A stretch of 5,360 nucleotides of DNA. It comes from Desulfuromonadaceae bacterium GWB2_53_15 (GTDB taxonomy: Bacteria; Desulfobacterota; Desulfuromonadia; Geobacterales; Pseudopelobacteraceae). The position numbers and the translations under genes were made by a program. Numbering within the stretch: the first letter of the stretch is position 1; each line of letters starts with the position of its first letter. Shown piece by piece: positions 1 to 4,102 of this stretch. The notes beneath the pieces were generated by a model. It had not been told where the DNA came from, made no database searches, and saw only the letters and a list, made by a program, of their open reading frames with translations. The stretch is taken from contig MHXL01000049.1 in the NCBI GenBank assembly GCA_001824455.1, forward strand, positions 1-5,360. The letters are read 5' to 3'.

Positions 1-957
1 CCCAACATCTGCATAATAGTTTTTACCTATCTCGTTGCAGTCGATATCTATGTGGATCAATGATTTCATCGGAAGCAACCTTTTATCCCACCCCGATGTT
101 ACGAATTCGTTGAAACTTGTGCCTACCGCAAGCATCACATCGACATCTCTTTTGATGATAAATTCCTTGGAAGCCGGTGATCCGGCGAATCCCAGCACCC
201 CCAAAGAGAGGGGATGCGACTCGCTCATAATACCCTTGGCTTTAGGCGAGGTGGCGACAGGGATATCCATCTTCTCGGCGAGTTCCAGTAGTTCTACATC
301 GGCACGTGACAGGACCGTCCCCCAGCCTGCAACAATCACCGGCCTTTTTGCGCCAAGAAGGAGTTGCGCGGCTTTTTTGACCGCTTCCCGGTCAAACCCC
401 ATCACCTGGGTGGTACTGCATCTTTCATGATTATCGTCTGTAACCTTCCGTTTCATGATATCTGTCGGGAGATTCAGGTGAACGGGACCCTTTCTGCCGG
501 TCAAGGCCAACCTGCGAGCCCTGGAGATCATCTCGCCGGCCTTGTTCTCATTGATGATGATATCGCTGTATTTAGAAATCTGCCGGAACATGCTGACAAT
601 GCCGAAGCTTTGAACCGAAAATTCCTGGATGGCGCCTTTACCGAACAATGATGTGGAAACCTGCCCGGTCAGGGCGATCACAGGAATGGAATCCCCAAAA
701 GAGGACGCGACTCCGGTGATCAGATTTGTCGCCCCGGGCCCTGCAGTACTGCAGCATACCGCAATATTCCCGCTTACTCGTGCGTAGCCGTCTGCCATGA
801 ATGCGGCCCCTTGTTCGTGTTTCGCCACAATCACCTTCATCTTGCTTTTGTGCAGGGCGTTATTGAGCGGTTCAATAGCCCCGCCGGGAACTCCGAATAC
901 ATACTCCACGCCATGTTTTTCAAGAGAATTGACTATTACCTCAGCCGCATTCATCAT
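1..957 (-). CDS. ThDP-dependent enzyme of the acetolactate synthase (IlvB) superfamily, C-terminus cut by window edge
   Basis: Read on the minus strand from 957, the frame stays open for 319 codons to the window edge, so about 240 C-terminal residues of a usual ~560-residue protein lie outside. The visible part holds the N-terminal PYR domain (about 1-170) and the central domain (about 190-319). Family marks are FGVPGGAIEPL (21-31), the cofactor-activating Glu48 in KHEQGAAFMADGYAR, GPGATN (73-78), DSIPVIALTGQ (89-99), and GPVHLNLPTD (157-166) closing the PYR domain. Such enzymes make or break bonds next to 2-oxo acid carbonyls, for example pyruvate decarboxylation and carboligation to acetolactate. 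The usual acetolactate synthase DAFQE segment reads GAIQE here (108-112), so a true IlvB role is uncertain; a relative acting on another 2-oxo acid is equally possible. The start is ATG 957 or the adjacent in-frame ATG 954; GGGGG (complement of 961-965) lies 6 bases from 954 and only 3 from 957, favouring 954. The gene is divergent from the SDR gene and probably shares its control region. Confidence 0.9.
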   Translation of the reverse strand, partial: MMNAAEVIVNSLEKHGVEYVFGVPGGAIEPLNNALHKSKMKVIVAKHEQGAAFMADGYARVSGNIAVCCSTAGPGATNLITGVASSFGDSIPVIALTGQVSTSLFGKGAIQEFSVQSFGIVSMFRQISKYSDIIINENKAGEMISRARRLALTGRKGPVHLNLPTDIMKRKVTDDNHERCSTTQVMGFDREAVKKAAQLLLGAKRPVIVAGWGTVLSRADVELLELAEKMDIPVATSPKAKGIMSESHPLSLGVLGFAGSPASKEFIIKRDVDVMLAVGTSFNEFVTSGWDKRLLPMKSLIHIDIDCNEIGKNYYADVG

Positions 958-977
958 AAACCCCCATAAAAGTGTTC

Positions 978-1002
978 AATGCATAACAATTTCTAATGCA
1001 TA
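978..1002. repeat. Direct repeat of AATGCATA, 17 bases apart
   Basis: AATGCATA occurs at 978-985 and again at 995-1002, a start-to-start distance of 17 bases (about one and a half helical turns). Each copy contains the self-complementary ATGCAT core. Paired short sites upstream of a divergent gene pair are typical of regulator binding, but the local AT richness makes chance a real alternative. Confidence 0.4.
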
Positions 1003-1022
1003 CGGTTTTATAACGTATTTAT
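996..1022. promoter_or_regulatory. Imperfect inverted repeat, candidate operator
   Basis: ATGCATACG (996-1004) and CGTATTTAT (1014-1022) are inverted copies matching at 7 of 9 positions, separated by 9 bases; the inner five pairs are perfect. The centre-to-centre distance of 18 bases is compatible with a dimeric helix-turn-helix repressor. The site overlaps the candidate minus-strand promoter. There is no other support. Confidence 0.3.
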
Positions 1023-1026
1023 ACAA
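997..1026 (-). promoter_or_regulatory. Possible sigma-70-like promoter for the minus-strand ThDP-enzyme gene
   Basis: On the minus strand a -35-like TTGTAT (complement of 1021-1026) is followed after 18 bases by a -10-like TATGCA (complement of 997-1002). Transcription would begin near 990, leaving a leader of about 30 bases before the start codon. Both hexamers match the consensus only in part, and AT-rich DNA gives such matches by chance, so this is a weak prediction. The candidate inverted repeat at 996-1022 lies over the same stretch, where an operator would be placed. Confidence 0.3.
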
Positions 1027-1107
1027 TTTACAAATTAAAAAATATATGTCACTTGTATTTAATTAATAACTATCTGCTAAATCAAATATTCTTATATTGA
1101 AATTAAA

Positions 1108-1122
1108 AAAGACTATGTCTTT
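1108..1122. promoter_or_regulatory. Perfect short inverted repeat in the SDR leader
   Basis: AAAGAC (1108-1113) and GTCTTT (1117-1122) are perfect inverted copies around TAT. The element ends 12 bases before the Shine-Dalgarno of the SDR gene. It could be an operator half-site pair or a small leader hairpin. The stem is short and AU-rich, and it is not followed by a T tract, so it is not a terminator. Confidence 0.3.
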
Positions 1123-1148
1123 AGAGTAAGACCAAGGGGGTGTCATAG

Positions 1149-1898
1149 ATGCAAAAACTAGCAGGCAAGAACGCTTTGATCACTGGGGGCAACAGCGGTA
1201 TCGGACTGGCCACAGCCAAGCTTTTTCAAGAACATGGGGCGCGACTCGCCATTACAGGCCGCGATCCGGAAAGCCTGGAACAGGCACGACAGGCAATCGG
1301 CGGAGATGTCATGGCATTGCAGAGTGATGCCGGCAAGCTCAGCGATATTGAATATTTAATGTCTCAAGCAAAAGAACACTTCGGCCAATTGGACATTCTG
1401 TTCGTCAATGCGGCCATTGCTCATGCTGCACCGTTTGAACTCGTGACGGAGGCAGCGTTTGACGAAATGGCGGCAGTCAACTTCAAGGGAATTTTTTTCA
1501 CGATACAAAAGGCTTTGCCGCTGCTTACAAATAATGCCTCAATTATCGTGACAAGCTCAATAACCAATAGCATGGGCTCACCCAATTTCAGCGTTTACGG
1601 CGCATGCAAAGCAGCGTTGCGTTCCCTGGTCAAGACACTGGGACTTGAACTGATTGGAAGGGGAATTCGTGTCAACGCCATCAGCCCGGGTCCCATTACC
1701 ACTCCTATGTACGGCAGGATCGGTCTGCCGAACGAAGTCGAGCAAATGATCAAGACCGAAATACAGAACAAATCCCCGATAAAGCGTTTTGGAGAGGCCG
1801 AAGAAGTTGCACGTGTTGCGCTGTTTCTAGCCTCTGATGATTCATCCTATATTGTCGGCGACGAGATCGTTGTTGACGGGGGCATGAGTCTTCTTTAG
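1149..1898 (+). CDS. Short-chain dehydrogenase/reductase (classical SDR), NAD(P)-dependent
   Basis: The 249-residue product has the full classical SDR pattern. The Rossmann dinucleotide motif TGGNSGIG is at 12-19. NAA (87-89) is the variant of NNAG that stabilises the central sheet. The catalytic tetrad is Asn111, Ser137 (in TSSIT), Tyr150 and Lys154 (YGACK). The PG motif (180-181, ISPGPITTP) and the C-terminal IVGDEIVVDGG complete the fold. Arg38 just after the second strand (TGRD) may favour NADP(H), though this is not decisive. The protein should be a soluble tetrameric oxidoreductase acting on a hydroxyl or carbonyl group; the substrate cannot be read from the sequence. The ATG at 1149 is supported by AAGGGGG 8 bases upstream. 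It is the first gene of a likely operon with the two citrate-synthase-like genes (29-base gap to the next start) and is divergent from the ThDP-enzyme gene, whose product could supply a 2-hydroxy-ketone or similar substrate (inference). Confidence 0.95.
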   Translation: MQKLAGKNALITGGNSGIGLATAKLFQEHGARLAITGRDPESLEQARQAIGGDVMALQSDAGKLSDIEYLMSQAKEHFGQLDILFVNAAIAHAAPFELVTEAAFDEMAAVNFKGIFFTIQKALPLLTNNASIIVTSSITNSMGSPNFSVYGACKAALRSLVKTLGLELIGRGIRVNAISPGPITTPMYGRIGLPNEVEQMIKTEIQNKSPIKRFGEAEEVARVALFLASDDSSYIVGDEIVVDGGMSLL

Positions 1899-1917
1899 CA
1901 GTACGTATAATATTGAC

Positions 1918-1923
1918 AGGTGA
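1918..1923 (+). promoter_or_regulatory. Ribosome binding site that decides the start of subunit A
   Basis: AGGTGA lies 4 bases before ATG 1928. The upstream in-frame TTG at 1913 has no Shine-Dalgarno at a suitable distance, so translation most likely begins at 1928. Confidence 0.6.
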
Positions 1924-1927
1924 TTAT

Positions 1928-2734
1928 ATGAGTAACGATAGTAAATCGGAACAGATCCGCACCCGCATCTGGCTGGAAGAACCTGAGCCGGATAACCCTT
2001 TTGCTACCCGGGCAGCCTACTGTCATGGCTACGACGTCTACGGTGCTATGCTCGGCCAGGCGCGCTGGGTGGAAATGCTCTATCTGCTTTTCAGGGGCGA
2101 GGTGCCCACAAGTGCACAGGCAGAACTGTTGGAAGCAGTGGCAGTCGTGCTGGCCAACCCCGGACCGCGCGACCCTTCGGTGCATGCCGCCATGTGCGGC
2201 GGCGTTGGAGGCTCCACGGCGGCCGCCTGCTTGATCGCCGCCCTGGCCGTAGGAGCTGGACAACTATCCGGGGGCCGCGAGGTGTTCCTGGTGATGGAGG
2301 CCTGGAACAGTTGCGGCACCGACCTAGACGCCTGGCAGCGCCGACTGGCTACACCCCCAGACGACACGGTCTCCATCTGGCCGATGCCGGAACATCTGCC
2401 CGGATTCGACCCGCATGGAGTCAGCACCACCACACCCGTGCAGCAGACCCTTTCCCATCTAGCATGTGTTAGCGTCGAATCGCGCCTCATTTGGCTGGAG
2501 ATGAACAGAGCAAGCCTTGAGGCTGTAGCAGGCCGTCCATTGGCAATGAGTTGTGTGGCGGCAACCGCCTTTTGTGACTTGGGTTTCACCCCGGAACAAG
2601 GAGAAATGTTTTATCTACTGTTACGATTGCCGGGTGCAGCAGCCCACGCCCTCGAACAAAGGCAGTATGGACACAAGAAATTTCCTTTTTTTAAGGTGGA
2701 GCTGGAAAACGACCCTGCCATGGAGGACAGATGA
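1928..2734 (+). CDS. Citrate-synthase-fold protein, subunit A, apparently without the catalytic histidines
   Basis: This 268-residue protein resembles the citrate synthase superfamily but is much shorter than the usual 370-430 residues. Recognisable segments are the helical RWVEMLYLLFRGEVPTSAQ (46-64), the core GGSTAAACLIAALAVGAGQLSGG (around 94-116), LPGF (157-160, like the usual PGFGH) and the C-terminal RLPGAAAHALEQ (233-244), which matches the CoA/citrate-binding end helix. By eye, the catalytic residues are replaced: GPLHGG has become GQLSGG (Ser114 for His), no His sits where the EHxxNAS motif is expected, and the VDFYS aspartate region reads MSCVA (207-211). It may therefore be a non-catalytic partner, or use different chemistry. 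A TTG at 1913 is also in frame, but ATG 1928 is preferred: AGGTGA (1918-1923) lies 4 bases before it, and it gives exactly the length of the next gene. That gene is a paralogue, joined by an ATGA overlap, so a heteromer is likely. Confidence 0.8.
   Translation: MSNDSKSEQIRTRIWLEEPEPDNPFATRAAYCHGYDVYGAMLGQARWVEMLYLLFRGEVPTSAQAELLEAVAVVLANPGPRDPSVHAAMCGGVGGSTAAACLIAALAVGAGQLSGGREVFLVMEAWNSCGTDLDAWQRRLATPPDDTVSIWPMPEHLPGFDPHGVSTTTPVQQTLSHLACVSVESRLIWLEMNRASLEAVAGRPLAMSCVAATAFCDLGFTPEQGEMFYLLLRLPGAAAHALEQRQYGHKKFPFFKVELENDPAMEDR
2722..2734 (+). promoter_or_regulatory. Ribosome binding site and ATGA stop-start overlap coupling the two citrate-synthase-like genes
   Basis: GGAGG (2722-2726) precedes ATG 2731 by 4 bases. 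The TGA stop of the first gene (2732-2734) shares bases with that start codon. This layout commonly couples translation of proteins that form a fixed-ratio complex. Confidence 0.75.
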
Positions 2735-3537
2735 AGGGACCTGAAATATTAGAGGAGCATTCGGATCACCTTAAAAGCTACATGGGGGCATGCTTTCCCG
2801 GTGAACGGGCGGTGTTCCGCGGCCACGACCTGCATGCGGATCTTAAAGACATGGATTGGATCGAACTGTATGTTTTCGGCATCACCGGTCGCCGTTTCAC
2901 TACGCAGCAACAGCGCCTGCTGCATGCCATCTGGGTCTATACCAGCTACCCGGATGCACGTATCTGGAACAATCGGGTGGCGGGGCTGGCGGGCAGCACA
3001 CGCAGCACCGGTTCCCTGGGGATTGCGGCGGCTCTTGCCGTGTCCGAAGCCTCGATTTATGGAGGGGGAATCTACATGCCGTCAATCAAATTCCTTAAGC
3101 GTACACGCAAGGCGCTGGACAAAGGAGCAGAGCTTAGCGACTGCGTGCAGGATGAGTTGAAAACCCGACGTGGCATCGCCGGCTATGGTCGCCCACTCAC
3201 TTCTCGTGACGAGCGTATTTCACCGATCATGGCACTGGCCGCTACTCTTGGGCTAGACGATGGGCCCCATGTGCGGCTGGCCTTTGCAGTTGACGAACTG
3301 CTGCTTGCCGGACGTTGGCGACTACGCATGAACTACGGTGCAGTGGCGGCTGCCTTGTGTGCCGACTTGGGCCTGTCCACTCGCGAATACTATCTGTTCA
3401 TGTTTCCAGCCTTTCTGGCCGGTATGCCGCCCTGTTTCATCGAAAGCGCACAACGCCCGGAAGGGACATTATTCCCTTTGTCATGTGCCCATATCCTGTA
3501 CGAAGGCGTATCAAAGCGTGAGTGGCAACGTCAATGA
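2731..3537 (+). CDS. Citrate-synthase-fold protein, subunit B, apparently without the catalytic triad
   Basis: This 268-residue protein is a second divergent member of the citrate synthase superfamily and a paralogue of the preceding one. DWIELYVFGITGRRFTTQQQ (42-61) lines up with 46-65 of subunit A without gaps. The core NNRVAGLAGSTRSTGSL (80-96) and SIYGGG (108-113) sit where citrate synthase has its NASTFxxRV and GPLHGG motifs. GYGRPLTSRDER (151-162) matches GYGHRVYxxxDPR, with the His lost and the final Arg kept. NYGAVAAAL (201-209) replaces the NVDFYS aspartate segment, and the tail has AQRPEG (240-245). At the catalytic positions I read Asp75, Tyr110 and Gly203 in place of His, His and Asp. 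The ATG overlaps the previous stop (ATGA), with GGAGG (2722-2726) 4 bases upstream, indicating translational coupling and equimolar synthesis. The gene may encode one half of a heteromeric lyase, synthase or binding protein; the ligand is unknown. Short citryl-CoA-lyase-like proteins are the nearest family idea, but those normally keep the histidines. Confidence 0.8.
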   Translation: MKGPEILEEHSDHLKSYMGACFPGERAVFRGHDLHADLKDMDWIELYVFGITGRRFTTQQQRLLHAIWVYTSYPDARIWNNRVAGLAGSTRSTGSLGIAAALAVSEASIYGGGIYMPSIKFLKRTRKALDKGAELSDCVQDELKTRRGIAGYGRPLTSRDERISPIMALAATLGLDDGPHVRLAFAVDELLLAGRWRLRMNYGAVAAALCADLGLSTREYYLFMFPAFLAGMPPCFIESAQRPEGTLFPLSCAHILYEGVSKREWQRQ

Positions 3538-3610
3538 GATATCTCCTCAAGAGACATGTAGAGGGTGATATTCCTTTACCCGGCTTTAGCCCTTATGCTA
3601 AATTCCGATT
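3538..3610 (+). promoter_or_regulatory. Leader between the operon and tadA, with a small inverted repeat
   Basis: The 73-base gap carries TTTAGC (3585-3590) and GCTAAA (3597-3602), perfect 6-base inverted arms around a 6-base spacer, ending 8 bases before the tadA ATG. No Shine-Dalgarno is visible before that ATG. TATGCT (3595-3599 region, within CTTATGCTAAAT) resembles a -10 box, but no good -35 was found at the right distance. No T tract follows the repeat, so it is not an obvious terminator for the upstream operon. It may be a hairpin or an operator controlling tadA. Confidence 0.3.
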
Positions 3611-4102
3611 ATGTTCGAAAAAAGCCATGAATACTGGATGCGGCGGGCAATTGCCGAGGCTGGCAAGGCCCAGGGCAAGGATGAGGTCCCGATCGGCTGC
3701 GTGATTGTACGGGATGGCAGGATCATCGCCCGTGGCCACAACCTGCGCGAGACCTCCCAGGATCCGGCCGCCCACGCCGAGCTGATCGCCATCAGAAAAG
3801 CCGCCAGGAAACTCGGTTCCTGGCGGCTGCTTGATACGACCCTTTATGTGACTCTGGAACCCTGCACGATGTGCATGGGGGCCATCATCCTGTCACGCAT
3901 CCCCACTGTTGTCTTCGGCTGCTTCGACCCCAAGGGGGGGGCGGCCGGTTCACTGTACGACCTTTCCAATGACCCCCGTCTAAATCACAGCGTACAACTG
4001 CTGCCGCGTATCCTGGAAGCGGAGTGCTCAGATCTTCTGAGCAGTTTTTTCGCTGCCCTGAGGAGTCGCAAGCGCGCCGAACGCCTCGCTGCTGCCCTGT
4101 AG
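3611..4102 (+). CDS. tadA: tRNA adenosine(34) deaminase TadA
   Basis: The 163-residue protein has the length and motifs of bacterial TadA, the zinc enzyme that converts A34 to inosine in the anticodon of tRNA-Arg(ACG) so that it can read CGU, CGC and CGA. The zinc ligand and proton-shuttle motif is HAE (His55, Glu57), and the other zinc ligands are Cys85 and Cys88 in EPCTMCMGA. VPIGCVIV (26-33), the substrate-side GHN (42-44), and FGCFDPKGGAAGSLYDL with the C-terminal ECSDLLSSFF helix distinguish TadA from cytidine deaminases. ATG 3611 is the start because an in-frame TAA (3599-3601) lies just upstream; there is no clear Shine-Dalgarno. The last 75 bases overlap the convergent fdhD-mobA gene. 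A 12-base perfect hairpin (3799-3828), a terminator-like hairpin (4026-4050) and a run of eight G (3934-3941) lie within the coding sequence. The gene is on the same strand as the upstream operon but is functionally unrelated to it. Confidence 0.96.
   Translation: MFEKSHEYWMRRAIAEAGKAQGKDEVPIGCVIVRDGRIIARGHNLRETSQDPAAHAELIAIRKAARKLGSWRLLDTTLYVTLEPCTMCMGAIILSRIPTVVFGCFDPKGGAAGSLYDLSNDPRLNHSVQLLPRILEAECSDLLSSFFAALRSRKRAERLAAAL
3799..3828. repeat. Perfect 12-bp inverted repeat inside tadA
   Basis: AGCCGCCAGGAA (3799-3810) and TTCCTGGCGGCT (3817-3828) are exact inverted copies separated by ACTCGG. The GC-rich stem would form a very stable hairpin in the tadA mRNA. It lies in sequence encoding the region around KAARKLGSWRLL, which is partly conserved in the family, and no T tract follows, so it is not an intrinsic terminator. 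It may be chance arising from codon choice, or an RNA structure that slows translation or affects mRNA stability. Confidence 0.7.
4026..4050 (+). terminator. Terminator-like hairpin with T tract inside the 3' end of tadA
   Basis: GCTCAGA (4026-4032), loop TCT and TCTGAGC (4036-4042) form a perfect 7-bp stem, followed by AG and six T (4045-4050). This is the plan of a Rho-independent terminator on the plus strand. It lies about 50 bases before the tadA stop, in codons for the conserved ECSDLLSSFF, and includes the stop codon of the convergent fdhD-mobA gene (4028-4030). Ribosomes translating tadA would tend to suppress it, while untranslated read-through RNA from upstream would not be protected. 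The stem is only moderately GC-rich, so efficiency is uncertain. Confidence 0.45.

Larger units (their letters stand above)
958..1148. promoter_or_regulatory. AT-rich divergent intergenic control region
   Basis: This 191-base gap separates the start codons of the divergent ThDP-enzyme and SDR genes and is far richer in A and T than the coding regions beside it. It must hold both promoters. It contains a direct repeat AATGCATA (978-985 and 995-1002), an imperfect inverted repeat (996-1004 with 1014-1022) and a perfect hairpin palindrome (1108-1122), each annotated separately. The SDR gene has a strong Shine-Dalgarno, AAGGGGG (1134-1140), 8 bases before its ATG. No small ORF with a convincing ribosome site was seen. 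No regulator gene lies in the window, so the factor that would bind here is unknown. Confidence 0.7.

Noticed and set aside
741..754. Perfect 14-bp palindrome CTGCAGTACTGCAG inside the ThDP-enzyme gene
   Set aside because: It encodes conserved-region residues CCSTAG next to GPGATN, has no loop suited to an RNA hairpin and no relation to a gene boundary; treated as chance.
35..1066. Three plus-strand open frames (35-430, 364-651, 797-1066)
   Set aside because: The first two and most of the third lie antisense to the clearly conserved ThDP-enzyme frame, have low-complexity serine/threonine-rich or patternless translations, and show no supporting ribosome sites.
1906..1911. Exact TATAAT just upstream of the first citrate-synthase-like gene
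   Set aside because: No -35-like hexamer lies 16-19 bases upstream (nearest TTGACG at 1873-1878 is 27 bases away), and the 29-base gap and shared strand fit co-transcription with the SDR gene.
1895..2589. Minus-strand open frames opposite the first citrate-synthase-like gene
   Set aside because: They are shadows of a GC-rich coding frame; translations show no family motifs, while the plus frame carries citrate-synthase-like segments.
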